Shown piece by piece: positions 36,619 to 45,227 of a DNA stretch of 64,000 nucleotides. Under the pieces are notes generated by a model. It did not search any database. It had not been told where the DNA came from and saw only the letters and a list, made by a program, of their open reading frames with translations. A program made the translations under genes and the position numbers. Within the stretch, counting starts at the first letter, position 1, and every line of letters starts with the position of its first letter. Origin of the DNA: Xenorhabdus szentirmaii DSM 16338 (GTDB lineage Bacteria > Pseudomonadota > Gammaproteobacteria > Enterobacterales > Enterobacteriaceae); contig NZ_NIBV01000001.1 of NCBI RefSeq assembly GCF_002632585.1, positions 1,755,203-1,819,202 of the forward strand. The letters are read 5' to 3'.

Positions 36619-36738
36619 TGTCTGGCGGCAATAGCGCGGTGGTCCCACCTGACCCCATGCCGAACTCAGCAGTGAAACGCCGTAGCGCCGATGGTAGTGT
36701 GGGGTCTCCCCATGTGAGAGTAGGACACTGCCAGACAT
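36619..36738 (+). rRNA. rrf: 5S ribosomal RNA
   Basis: A 120-base 5S rRNA. The ends TGTCTGGCGG and CTGCCAGACAT pair to form helix I. The conserved loop CCCCATGCCGAACTCAG and AGTGAAACGCCGTAGCGCC are present. Only one copy follows 23S. Confidence 0.97.
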
Positions 36739-36792
36739 TCAATTAACAGCCGGTTGCCGGCCCAAAAGGCAGCCAGGTTAACGAAATTCGGT

Positions 36793-36869
36793 GGTGCGGT
36801 AGTTCAGTTGGTTAGAATACCGGCCTGTCACGCCGGGGGTCGCGGGTTCGAGTCCCGTCCGCACCGCCA
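36793..36869 (+). tRNA. aspT: tRNA-Asp (GTC)
   Basis: A 77-base tRNA with encoded CCA, anticodon loop CTGTCAC (anticodon GTC) and T arm CGGGTTCGAGTCCCG. The acceptor stem GGTGCGG pairs with CCGCACC. A distal tRNA-Asp after 5S is found in E. coli rrnC and rrnH, not in rrnA. The symbol is nominal. Confidence 0.97.
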
Positions 36870-36881
36870 CCTTATTTCAAG

Positions 36882-36915
36882 AAAAGCCCTGAGAGAGATC
36901 TCAGGGCTTTTTTCA
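36882..36915 (+). terminator. rRNA operon terminator
   Basis: A 13-bp perfect stem (36882-36894 with 36899-36911) with loop GAGA and a run of T starts 13 bp after tRNA-Asp. It is a strong intrinsic terminator for the operon. Confidence 0.95.
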
Positions 36916-37071
36916 TTATGGCCTTAGCCCAGTAAGCTTCTTAAACATAAAACCACCCACTATGCGGTGGCTATGATTCGAGGCTTTATATCTAACAAAC
37001 AGCTTTTGATTGTTTAGTGTAATTTATTTTAGATCTCCACTGACTCATCTATCTATAGATACTTTTTTCAG

Positions 37072-37326
37072 TTATTCAATTTCTTCTTCTTGATAAATTC
37101 CTTTTTCTATATGAGAGATAATATCTGAATGTCTTAATAAAATCAGAAATCCTTCAAGACCTAATACGCTCTTAACTGTTGGTATCGCCATATTTAGTTT
37201 GTCCTGAAATGGCATTGATCGCGGCAGTGATAGTTTATATATAGCGGCTTGCTGTAGTACTGAGTATTGATCATTTTTCACCAGCATCTTAAGCGTTTTT
37301 AGGTGATTGGATGGAGATATTTTCAT
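37072..37326 (-). CDS. Hypothetical protein, 84 residues
   Basis: I do not recognise this protein. It is an 84-residue ORF with a lysine-rich N-terminal half, a hydrophobic stretch VKSVLGLEGFLILLRHSDII (about 51-70) and an acidic tail EEEIE. A TTAGGA sequence lies close before the ATG, so translation is possible, though the spacing is short. It sits alone in AT-rich sequence right of the rRNA operon, with no partner gene. It could be a real small accessory gene, a fragment of a longer one or a chance ORF. Confidence 0.4.
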   Translation of the reverse strand: MKISPSNHLKTLKMLVKNDQYSVLQQAAIYKLSLPRSMPFQDKLNMAIPTVKSVLGLEGFLILLRHSDIISHIEKGIYQEEEIE

Positions 37327-37901
37327 TTTTCCTAATAATCTGATTTACAGTTGCAACTTTAATATTTTTCAATCTATATAGATATTGTTTATTTGCTCTA
37401 TTATAAATCCAAGTTATCTGTTATTTCGGTTCAGAATTTATAATTAATACAAAATTATTAGAGCAAGATTCAGAATAAAATCCGAGACATACCAATATAC
37501 TTATAAATAATAAACCTCATATGGCTTTGGTTTTTGAAATATATTTCATTGTGAACAGAGTTTGTAGCAAGGTATTACTGTTTTGTATTGCTTGAATTTA
37601 AAAAATTCATTTATATAAAGCCTATTGTATTTATTATGAATAATAAATTAATAAATTAATAAATTAATAAATTAATAAATTAATAAATTAATAAATTGAG
37701 TTGTTTCAATGAAGGAGCATAGGAACTTCAAATTATCTTTCAGAAATTGAATTAATATCTTCTAATATGCCTAAAATATCTTTTTTTAGACATTAGAGTA
37801 TAGGTTAGAGCCTATATGAATTAATATGATTAAATCCTCTTTTTTTGAAAAAATGTTTTAGCATATTCATTACCTTTTTTATTTCAATATCATTGGTAAA
37901 A
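37327..37901. other. AT-rich accessory spacer
   Basis: No coding signal is seen on either strand. The only distinct structure is the octanucleotide tandem repeat at 37642-37697. The composition is far more AT-rich than the flanking backbone genes, as expected for horizontally acquired or decaying sequence. Confidence 0.6.
37642..37697 (+). repeat. Octanucleotide tandem repeat, seven copies
   Basis: AATAAATT is repeated seven times without error. The run is in non-coding sequence. Perfect short repeats of this length are prone to slippage, so the copy number probably varies between isolates. Confidence 0.9.
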
Positions 37902-38040
37902 ACCACCGTCTTTAGACGGTGACTTTGACTTTAATTTTTTGACCTATGCGCGTTTACGAGGTGCGTGGTTCGACGACTTTCAGTCGTCGGCACCGAAGTG
38001 CGCTAACCCACCTACTTCAGTAGGTGGTAGTTAAGTTAAC
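37902..38040 (+). mobile_element. Three-hairpin element, possible IS200/IS605-type remnant
   Basis: Three strong hairpins occur within 139 bp. They are CACCGTCT/AGACGGTG (37904-37921), CGACGACT/AGTCGTCG (37971-37989, enclosed by GGTGC/GCACC at 37960-37994) and CCACCTAC/GTAGGTGG (38008-38027). Subterminal hairpins and no terminal inverted repeats are the hallmark of IS200/IS605 ends and of their transposase-less derivatives. The central structured segment resembles the reRNA/omega-RNA region of TnpB elements. No tnpA or tnpB gene is present. The assignment is by structure only. Confidence 0.5.
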
Positions 38041-38197
38041 TATTTGATTTCTCCTAACTATAGAAACCTTTAAGATAAACAAATGAGAAATTCAGAAACC
38101 CATTTTTATCGTTGTTAATGAGCTCAAAGGTTAAATCATTGGTGAAGTTATTGACAGGACTGACGGTATATCAGTTTTTGTTGATCTTGGATTCGAC
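38041..38197 (+). pseudogene. Decayed coding remnant beside the IS30 element
   Basis: Reading the plus strand from about 38112 gives NELKG, a stop, then IIGEVIDRTDGISVFVDLGFD and another stop at the left IS end. The G-x-V-x-D-R-x-x-G-x-x-V-x-x-x pattern is like an S1/OB-fold strand pair. The single in-frame stop (TAA where AAA would give K) and lack of a start suggest an inactivated gene fragment cut by the insertion. I cannot name the parent protein. Confidence 0.35.
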
Positions 38198-39256
38198 TAA
38201 TAAGTGCAATTTCTAAGAAAGGCGGTCAGTTGCTATAGTAGGCATCTTTCTCGCCAAAGGAAAATGCATTATGACCTATACACAACTGACCGAAGTAGAA
38301 AGATATCAGATTTTCAGTTTAAAAGAAGCAGGTTTTACACAACGTTTTATTGCAACATCGCTCAGTCGTGACCCGTCAACGATTAGTCGGGAATTGAAGA
38401 GAAATCAGGCATCACAGAAATACTGTCCTAAGCAGGCGCAGTGTCAGGCATTAGAGCGCCGCCATTCAGCCCTAAAAGCCGTCAAAGTCACATCCGAGGT
38501 AATAACGTGGATCAAAGAATTAATCTGGCAAGATTTAAGCCCTGAACAAACGGTGGGCTATCTCAATCGAGAAAAGGCCCTCTCTTTACATCATGAAACG
38601 GTTTACCGTCTTATTTATAAAGATAAAAGTCAGGGAGGGAATTTATGGCAACATCTCAGGATAGCGAAAAAACCGTATCGTAAACGTTATGGAAGTTATG
38701 AACGCAGAGGAAAAATCAAAAACAGAATCAGTATTGATGAACGCCCAAAAATAGTGGATAAAAAGCAACGTGTTGGTGATTGGGAAGGGGACACTATCGT
38801 TGGAAAAGATCATAAAAGTGCCTTATTGACATTGGTTGAACGCAAAACCCTCTTTACCATCATAATTAAACTGGAAAAGAAAACGGCGAAAACGGTAGTG
38901 AAAGCAGCCATAAGGCATTTATCATCGATAAAACATAAAATTAAAACGATCACGCTTGATAATGGTTTAGAGTTTGCTGACCATGAACGTCTGAGTAAAA
39001 ATTTAGAGGCCAAAATCTTCTTTGCTCATCCCTACTCCCCTTGGGAAAGAGGGATCAATGAGAATACCAATGGATTAATCAGAGATTATTTTCCTAAAGG
39101 GACTGATTTTAATAAAGTCTCAGAATTGGAGATAAATCTCGTGGCAAACCGATTAAATAAACGCCCTCGAAAAACGCGAGGTTATAAAACACCGAATGAG
39201 TTATTTAAAGGAATACCGACTCGTTTACTTCGTTCATAACGGTGTTGCACTTATTA
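38198..39256 (+). mobile_element. IS30-family insertion sequence
   Basis: A 1059-bp element. The outermost 12 bp TAATAAGTGCAA at 38198-38209 are the exact inverse of 39245-39256. A single transposase gene fills the interior (38271-39239). Size, gene and one-ORF layout fit the IS30 family. No clear target duplication can be read at the ends. The element seems intact and so may be active. Confidence 0.85.
38271..39239 (+). CDS. IS30-family transposase
   Basis: A 322-residue DDE transposase. The N-terminal helix-turn-helix is LTEVERYQIFSLKEAGFTQRFIATSLSRDPSTISRELKRN (about residues 6-45). The catalytic core has D in DWEGDTIVGK near 169, D in ITLDNGLEFADH near 227 and E in SPWERGINENTNGLIRDYFPKG near 264, all in the spacing usual for IS30 enzymes. 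It has an AAAGGA ribosome-binding site and no frameshift. It should bind the 12-bp and adjoining terminal repeats. Confidence 0.93.
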   Translation: MTYTQLTEVERYQIFSLKEAGFTQRFIATSLSRDPSTISRELKRNQASQKYCPKQAQCQALERRHSALKAVKVTSEVITWIKELIWQDLSPEQTVGYLNREKALSLHHETVYRLIYKDKSQGGNLWQHLRIAKKPYRKRYGSYERRGKIKNRISIDERPKIVDKKQRVGDWEGDTIVGKDHKSALLTLVERKTLFTIIIKLEKKTAKTVVKAAIRHLSSIKHKIKTITLDNGLEFADHERLSKNLEAKIFFAHPYSPWERGINENTNGLIRDYFPKGTDFNKVSELEINLVANRLNKRPRKTRGYKTPNELFKGIPTRLLRS

Positions 39257-39512
39257 TGTGAATGCAAGGATTTAAAAAAAACAGAGATAAAGTAATATTC
39301 TTGCTTTATTCCTGAGTTAGGAAGAGCAATATTACTATTGCTGGATGTGTATTATATTATTTTATTCATCATTAATATTTTAGCATTATAGATTATAGGA
39401 ATCCGGCATATTATCGACATACTACCTTATGGTTACTTATTTTTTTGTGCTTAATAGATTGAAATCAATAACGGGTATGCCATATTAGATAGAATTGGAC
39501 GATGGAAGACAT

Positions 39513-40373
39513 ATGGCGGAGGTAAGCTTGGCAATAAGAAGCTATGCGAAAAAACTGTATGAAAGAAAGCTTATAAGTACGGAAAGAGCAAGAAAGAATT
39601 ATGCCATGCGCTATTTTGCAGGCAGGCCTGTAGAACACGTTTTCCCTACTTCTAAGCAGTTGTTAGAAAAAGCGTCCTTGCCACATGGAGAGCTGCTCCT
39701 TGCCAGCAATAATGAGATATCTATTACGATTTGGAATATCTACAAGCAGCAGCGCCCATCATGGCAACGTGTTTTGACGTCTTTAGCTAAAAAGAGCGAT
39801 CTTATTTTACTGCAAGAGGCTCAAGCAACCCCTGAACTGTTGAAATTCATAACAAACAGTGGGTTAGTGGCCGACCAAGTTCCGGCACTTGTGTTACCTC
39901 AGCATCCTTCAGGAGTGATGACATTGGCATCCTCCTCCCCTATTTATTGCTGCCCACTTCGTGAAAAAGAGCCAATACTCCGATTATCTAAATCATCCTT
40001 AATTACGGTTTATCCATTGCGGGATGAACACCAGTTAATGGTGATCAATGTGCATGCCATTAACTTCAGCCTTGGTGTTGATGTTTATCGTCGTCAATTG
40101 AACAACATTGGTATTCATATTGGGTTGCATACTGGTCCCGTAATTTTTGCGGGTGACTTTAATGCGTGGAGTCGCCAAAGGCTAAGAATTCTGGAACATT
40201 TTGCGCAACGTATGCAACTGGAAGAGGTACATTTTAATGATGACTACAGAACGATTGTTTTTGGCAAGCCATTGGATTTTGTCTTTTATCGTGGTTTAAA
40301 AGTGCAGCAGGCAACGGTTTTAGCGACAGGTGCATCTGATCACAATCCATTGATCGTGAAATTTTGTTTATAG
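39513..40373 (+). CDS. yafD: Endonuclease/exonuclease/phosphatase family protein YafD
   Basis: A 286-residue member of the exonuclease III/DNase I-like fold family, similar along most of its length to E. coli YafD (266). Fold motifs are [11 protein letters not shown] near residue 71 (metal-site asparagine), [12 protein letters not shown] near 101 (catalytic glutamate), [18 protein letters not shown] near 182, [12 protein letters not shown] near 213 and [12 protein letters not shown] at the C-terminus. The physiological substrate is unknown. The ATG at 39513 with GGAAG upstream gives about 22 residues more than E. coli YafD. In E. coli, yafD lies downstream of the rrnH tRNA-Asp. Confidence 0.9.
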   Translation: MAEVSLAIRSYAKKLYERKLISTERARKNYAMRYFAGRPVEHVFPTSKQLLEKASLPHGELLLASNNEISITIWNIYKQQRPSWQRVLTSLAKKSDLILLQEAQATPELLKFITNSGLVADQVPALVLPQHPSGVMTLASSSPIYCCPLREKEPILRLSKSSLITVYPLRDEHQLMVINVHAINFSLGVDVYRRQLNNIGIHIGLHTGPVIFAGDFNAWSRQRLRILEHFAQRMQLEEVHFNDDYRTIVFGKPLDFVFYRGLKVQQATVLATGASDHNPLIVKFCL

Positions 40374-40407
40374 CGATAGTTTAACTTGGTGGGCTTTCGG
40401 ATAAAAA

Positions 40408-40437
40408 AACGCCGGAATTTTCTCCGGCGTTTTTTTA
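40408..40437. terminator. Bidirectional terminator between yafD and permease
   Basis: The stem AACGCCGGA (40408-40416) and TCCGGCGTT (40423-40431) has loop ATTTTC, an A-run before it and a T-run after it. It serves both convergent genes. Confidence 0.93.
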
Positions 40438-40441
40438 ACTC

Positions 40442-41827
40442 TTATTGATGAGAGGGGGGGTTAGCTAATAATTTTTTCTTCACACTGAAGAAATAGGCTA
40501 ATGTCAGGATTAAAATCCAGCCCATACCGACATACAGGGCATCTCTGGTTTGTTCGAAAAAGCCCAGCAAGATGATGATGCCCGCCATAAAAGCAATCGT
40601 AACTGCCGGAGCGACTGGCCACATTGGGATTGGAAACTTCAATGTTTTCACTTCGTCAGCACTCATTTGGCGGCGCATGGCAACATGGGATATTAAAATC
40701 ATCAGCCATACCCAGACTGTGGCAAATGTAGCGACAGAAGCAATGAAGATAAAAATCTCTTTTGGGATGAGATAATTAAGTACCACGCCGATTAATAGAA
40801 TAAACATCATTACCAAAACGGTCATCCATGGAACCCCGTTGCGCGTCAGTTTCTTGAATGCGCTTGGTGCTTGCCCTTCCTGAGCCATGCCATACATCAT
40901 TCTGCCCGCACCAAAAATGTCACTGTTAATAGCGGAAATGGCGGCAGTAATTACGACGACATTGAGAATATTTGCGGCTGTATTATTCCCTAAGTTAGAG
41001 AAAATTTTTACAAATGGACTTCCATCCTGACCAATCTGATCCCATGGATAGATACTCATCAGGATACACAGGGTCAGAACATAGAAGATCAAAATGCGCA
41101 ATGGAACAGCATTGATTGCTTTTGGAATGGTTTTTTCTGGATTTTTGGCTTCGCTGGCGGTGATGCCAATGACTTCGATACCACCAAAAGCAAACATAAC
41201 AATAGCAAATGAGGCGATGATGCCACTGATGCCATTTGGCATAAAGCCCCCGTGCTCCCACAAATTGGATAAACCGGTGGCATGCTCAGTTGCTTGACCA
41301 AAACCGAAAAACATAATGAAAAGGCCACAGATAATCATGGCGATAATCGCAGTCACTTTGACTATTGAAAGCCAGAACTCCATTTCACCGAAAATTTTCA
41401 CATGGCAAAGATTCAGGGCGCCAATAAAGCAAACAATGCTCAGTACCCAAATCCACTGATCGACATTTGGGAACCAAAGTTTCATATACATGCCAAATGC
41501 AGTAATATCGGCCAAGCAGACAAATAACATTTCCAGAACATAAATCCAGCCGGTCAGGAAACCTGCTAAAGGCCCCAAATAGTGGCTGGCATATTGTGAA
41601 AATGAACCGGAAACAGGATGGTGAACGGCCATTTCGCCAAGTGCTCTCATTACAATAAATACGGCAGCACCGCCGATTACATAGGCCAGCAATACCGCGG
41701 GGCCAGCCTGCTGAATTGCTTCTGCCGAGCCATAAAATAGCCCGGTGCCTATTGCAGAGCCTAAAGCCATAAAGCGGATGTGCCGCACGCTTAGGCCCTG
41801 TTTAAGCTGATTTTGATTATTTTGCAT
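40442..41827 (-). CDS. proY: ProY-like amino acid permease
   Basis: A 461-residue APC-superfamily (amino acid transporter family) inner-membrane permease with 12 hydrophobic segments. The N-terminal [28 protein letters not shown] contains the conserved substrate-binding G-S-x-[24 protein letters not shown] and [26 protein letters not shown] follow. It resembles the proline-specific permease ProY most as I recall it, but the closely related histidine permease HutT is a real alternative. No neighbouring catabolic gene decides the substrate. It is monocistronic and faces away from queE. Confidence 0.75.
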   Translation of the reverse strand: MQNNQNQLKQGLSVRHIRFMALGSAIGTGLFYGSAEAIQQAGPAVLLAYVIGGAAVFIVMRALGEMAVHHPVSGSFSQYASHYLGPLAGFLTGWIYVLEMLFVCLADITAFGMYMKLWFPNVDQWIWVLSIVCFIGALNLCHVKIFGEMEFWLSIVKVTAIIAMIICGLFIMFFGFGQATEHATGLSNLWEHGGFMPNGISGIIASFAIVMFAFGGIEVIGITASEAKNPEKTIPKAINAVPLRILIFYVLTLCILMSIYPWDQIGQDGSPFVKIFSNLGNNTAANILNVVVITAAISAINSDIFGAGRMMYGMAQEGQAPSAFKKLTRNGVPWMTVLVMMFILLIGVVLNYLIPKEIFIFIASVATFATVWVWLMILISHVAMRRQMSADEVKTLKFPIPMWPVAPAVTIAFMAGIIILLGFFEQTRDALYVGMGWILILTLAYFFSVKKKLLANPPSHQ

Positions 41828-41996
41828 TCATTATTCCCATCTATCCTTTCATGCCAGAGAGTATTTAGGCATACAATGTTCTGCCTGACATGTAGATGCC
41901 AGCAAAAGCAACCCCGTACAATACCATAAAGAGGGATGTCCGCGGGATAGATATCTGTAATAATAGTGGGCAGTTTAGTAAAACTAGAGTTTTTTT

Positions 41997-42668
41997 ATGA
42001 TCTACCCAATAAACGAAATTTTTCAGACTTTGCAGGGGGAAGGGGTATTTACCGGTGTTCCTTCGATTTTCATTCGGCTACAAGGATGTCCGGTCGGGTG
42101 CAGTTGGTGTGACACCAAGCATACATGGGAAAAAGAGTCTGATAAGCAACGACCGATGGAGAGCATTTTGCTGAAATCAGAGGAAAGTGATCTTTGGGGA
42201 GTTGCCACGGTAACGCAATTACTTAATATATTCACCCGTCAGGGTTACAGCGCCCGCCACATTGTGATTACCGGCGGCGAACCCTGTTTGTATGATTTAC
42301 GCCCTTTGACGGAAACATTGGAGAATAACGGTTATCAGTGCCAGATAGAAACGAGTGGTACGCACTCAATCTTGTGTTCTGAGAAAACGTGGGTGACACT
42401 TTCACCTAAGGTTAAGATGCGGGGAGGCTATCGGGTCTTACCTGAATCGATGAAACGGGCTGATGAAATTAAACACCCTGTTGGGCGTGAGCGCGACATT
42501 GAAGCATTAGATGAATTACTGATGATGCTCAATGATGATCACAAGCCGGTCATTGCCTTGCAGCCCATTAGCCAAAAAGAAGATGCCACCCGTTTGTGTA
42601 TCGAAACATGTATCGCCCGAAACTGGCGTTTTTCGATGCAAACCCATAAATACTTGAATATCGCCTGA
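41997..42668 (+). CDS. queE: 7-carboxy-7-deazaguanine synthase QueE
   Basis: A radical SAM enzyme converting 6-carboxytetrahydropterin to 7-carboxy-7-deazaguanine in queuosine synthesis; 223 residues, as in E. coli. The [4Fe-4S]-binding cysteines are C31, C35 and C38 (GCPVGCSWCDTKHTW). GGEPCLYDL near residue 96 and ETSGTHSI near 117 are further family motifs. QueD, which makes its substrate, is encoded convergently 34 bp away. Confidence 0.95.
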   Translation: MIYPINEIFQTLQGEGVFTGVPSIFIRLQGCPVGCSWCDTKHTWEKESDKQRPMESILLKSEESDLWGVATVTQLLNIFTRQGYSARHIVITGGEPCLYDLRPLTETLENNGYQCQIETSGTHSILCSEKTWVTLSPKVKMRGGYRVLPESMKRADEIKHPVGRERDIEALDELLMMLNDDHKPVIALQPISQKEDATRLCIETCIARNWRFSMQTHKYLNIA

Positions 42669-42673
42669 CATAT

Positions 42674-42700
42674 ATTCAGCACCAGATTCTGGTGCTGAAT
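42674..42700. terminator. Hairpin between convergent queE and queD
   Basis: An 11-bp perfect stem (ATTCAGCACCA 42674-42684, TGGTGCTGAAT 42690-42700) lies exactly between the two convergent stops. The T-tracts are weak on both sides, so it may protect 3' ends as well as terminate. Confidence 0.75.
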
Positions 42701-42702
42701 CT

Positions 42703-43065
42703 TCACTCGCCACGATAGAGACAACCTGCGCTACAGGTTTCTTTGACCATAACGGCACTGAGCTGAGGCAAGGTTGGTTTGACTTTATCCCAAATCCATT
42801 TGGCTAAAACCTCACTGGTTGGGTTTTCAAGCCCGGGGATCTCATTGAGATAGTGGTGATCAAGCTGCTCCCAGATGGGTTTAAAAACCGCTTTTACATC
42901 GGCGAAATCCATGAGCCATCCTGAGAGTGGATCGACTTCTCCGGTGATTTCCAGGCGAACCATAAATGAATGACCATGCAGGCGTCCACACTTATGCCCT
43001 TCAGGAACATGTGGTAAGTAATGTGCTGCTTCAAATTGAAAATCTTTAAAGATAGTTGTGTTCAT
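42703..43065 (-). CDS. queD: 6-carboxy-5,6,7,8-tetrahydropterin synthase QueD
   Basis: A zinc enzyme of the 6-pyruvoyl-tetrahydropterin synthase fold (120 residues) that converts dihydroneopterin triphosphate to 6-carboxytetrahydropterin for queuosine. The zinc ligands H15 (FEAAHYL), H30 and H32 (LHGHSF) and catalytic C26 (GHKCGRL) are present, with the [22 protein letters not shown] segment supplying the second active-site histidine. It is divergent from cysJ across a 326-bp spacer. Confidence 0.95.
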   Translation of the reverse strand: MNTTIFKDFQFEAAHYLPHVPEGHKCGRLHGHSFMVRLEITGEVDPLSGWLMDFADVKAVFKPIWEQLDHHYLNEIPGLENPTSEVLAKWIWDKVKPTLPQLSAVMVKETCSAGCLYRGE

Positions 43066-43391
43066 GTGTTTTTCCTGATTGCAAAAGGTCGGCTATTCTA
43101 CCTGAACTTTTCAAGCTTAACGTGGTTTTTATGGAAGTATAAAACGCAACGCTTAACGACTTTATCGATATATTAAATCTGTAAATAAATTTAGGCGTTT
43201 TGGTTATGATATATTGCGATCCTTTCTTTAAGAACTCCCCCCATTCTGAGATAACCTGATAATTCATCCATGTTTATGGTTCTATCTGTATTTATTTTGC
43301 AATTATAACACTATTGATTATTTCGGTATCGCATTGCAATTTATGGAATTATTTTTGTGTGGACATTTGTTATAGCAAAGGGCACTGGAAA
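43066..43391. promoter_or_regulatory. Divergent queD / cysJ promoter region
   Basis: A 326-bp AT-rich spacer. The cysJIH promoter and its CysB activator site are expected here from enteric knowledge, but CysB sites are too degenerate to place by eye. No RNA gene or repeat was recognised. Confidence 0.5.
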
Positions 43392-45227
43392 ATGACTGCA
43401 AAACCACCTTCAACTGTATTATTACCTGTTTCTCCAGAACAATTGGCACGTTTGCAATCAGCAACCAGTGAGTTATCTGCTCATCAATTGGCTTGGTTAT
43501 CAGGCTATTTTTGGGGAATGGTAAACCATCAGCCACAGAAAGAAATGGAGGCATCGAGAGAATCTGTTCAGGAAACAGTGACTTTGCTTTCAGCATCTCA
43601 AACAGGCAATGCCCGTCGTTTGGCTGAACAACTAAGAGATTCCTTGTTAGCTGCAAATCTCAATGTCAATTTGGTGAATGCAGGTGACTATAAGTTTAAG
43701 CAAATTAATCAAGAGTCGCTATTGATTATTATTACTTCAACCCAAGGTGAAGGCGAACCGGCTGAAGAAGCGGTAGCACTTTATAAATATCTCCATTCCA
43801 AAAAAGCCCCATCAATGAAAGAGACAGCTTACGCGGTATTTGCTCTGGGGGACTCATCATATGAACATTTTTGTCAGGCTGGAAAAGATTTCGATAGCCG
43901 CCTCAATGAACTCGGTGCTCAGCGTTTATTGGATCGGGTGGATGTGGATGTGGAATATCAGGCTCAGGCCAACCAGTGGCGCCAGCAGATAGTCGATATC
44001 CTGAAACAGCGTCTGGCAACTGTACCTTCACCATCTGCGTCATCAACAGCATCGCCATCGCCGTATTCCATGCTTGATTTGGGGATGCAAACGGAGTCAG
44101 CGAGTACAATACACGAATACACCAAGGAAAATCCTCTGACAGCGCCTTTGAGCGTCAATCAGAAAATCACGGGATGTGGGTCTGATAAAGATGTGCGCCA
44201 TATTGAAATTGATTTGGGAGACTCAGATCTGCGTTATCAGCCGGGGGATGCGCTGGGTGTTTGGTTTGACAATGATCCGGCCTTGGTGGATGAACTCATG
44301 GAATTACTTTGGTTGGAAGGAGCAGAGCCGGTCACGGTGAATGGTCAGTCACTTTCTTTGCGTGAAGCCCTGACCCACCATCTGGAACTCACCCAAAACA
44401 CCAGTGTGATTGTTGAAAAATATGCGACATTGGCAAAAGAGGAAAGACTGCTTGTGTTAGGGGCGGATAAACAGGCATTGCAGCAATACGCCCAAACAAC
44501 CCCCATTGTGGATATGGTCAGGGAATTTGCTTCACACCCTGAAGCCCAGCAATTCATTGATTTGCTGAGGCCGTTGACACCACGCCTCTATTCTATTGCT
44601 TCTGCACAATCTGACGTTGGCAATGAAGCTCATATTACAGTTGGTGTCGTTCGTTATGATATTGATGGGCGGGCACGTACTGGCGGCGCATCCGGCTATT
44701 TGGCGGACAGATTGCAAGAAGACGATAACATTCGGATTTTCGTCGAACAAAATAATAATTTTCGCCTGCCTGCCAATCCTCAAACCGCCATCATCATGAT
44801 TGGGCCGGGAACGGGAATTGCCCCCTTCAGGGCATTTTTGCAGCAACGTGACAGTCAGGGTGCTGAAGGTAAAAACTGGCTGTTTTTTGGTAATCCCCAT
44901 TTTGTTGAAGATTTCCTTTATCAGGTTGAATTCCAGCGTTATGTAAAAGAAGGGTTATTGACTCGCATTGATTTGGCATGGTCAAGGGATCAGCAAAATA
45001 AAGTCTATGTACAAGATAAACTCCGCGAGCAGGGAGCCGAAATTTGGCGTTGGATTCAGGATGGTGCTCATCTGTATGTTTGCGGTGATGCCAATCGCAT
45101 GGCTAAAGATGTGGAACAAACCCTGTTGAACATCATTTCACAACACGGAAGCATGGATGCTGAACAGGCTGATGAATTCTTGAGTGAATTGCGTCTTGAG
45201 CGTCGTTATCAGAGAGATGTTTACTAA
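43392..45227 (+). CDS. cysJ: Sulfite reductase flavoprotein alpha subunit
   Basis: Passes electrons from NADPH via FAD and FMN to CysI for six-electron reduction of sulfite. 611 residues (E. coli 599). Domains in order: a short N-terminal helix region, a flavodoxin-like FMN domain ([14 protein letters not shown] and [12 protein letters not shown] near 66-125), a proline/serine-rich linker ([13 protein letters not shown]), and the FAD domain with RLYSIASAQ. The NADPH domain then has [15 protein letters not shown] and [13 protein letters not shown], and the protein ends in RRYQRDVY. The start at 43392 matches the E. coli N-terminus; the longer frame from 43314 is not favoured. cysI follows immediately. 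Confidence 0.95.
   Translation: MTAKPPSTVLLPVSPEQLARLQSATSELSAHQLAWLSGYFWGMVNHQPQKEMEASRESVQETVTLLSASQTGNARRLAEQLRDSLLAANLNVNLVNAGDYKFKQINQESLLIIITSTQGEGEPAEEAVALYKYLHSKKAPSMKETAYAVFALGDSSYEHFCQAGKDFDSRLNELGAQRLLDRVDVDVEYQAQANQWRQQIVDILKQRLATVPSPSASSTASPSPYSMLDLGMQTESASTIHEYTKENPLTAPLSVNQKITGCGSDKDVRHIEIDLGDSDLRYQPGDALGVWFDNDPALVDELMELLWLEGAEPVTVNGQSLSLREALTHHLELTQNTSVIVEKYATLAKEERLLVLGADKQALQQYAQTTPIVDMVREFASHPEAQQFIDLLRPLTPRLYSIASAQSDVGNEAHITVGVVRYDIDGRARTGGASGYLADRLQEDDNIRIFVEQNNNFRLPANPQTAIIMIGPGTGIAPFRAFLQQRDSQGAEGKNWLFFGNPHFVEDFLYQVEFQRYVKEGLLTRIDLAWSRDQQNKVYVQDKLREQGAEIWRWIQDGAHLYVCGDANRMAKDVEQTLLNIISQHGSMDAEQADEFLSELRLERRYQRDVY

Noticed and set aside
36793-36915. Prophage or island attachment site at tRNA-Asp
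   Set aside because: No integrase gene and no second copy of the tRNA 3' end were found in the accessory patch.
37642-37697. Possible CRISPR array
   Set aside because: The repeat unit is 8 bp with no spacers, so it is a simple tandem repeat. No cas genes are present.
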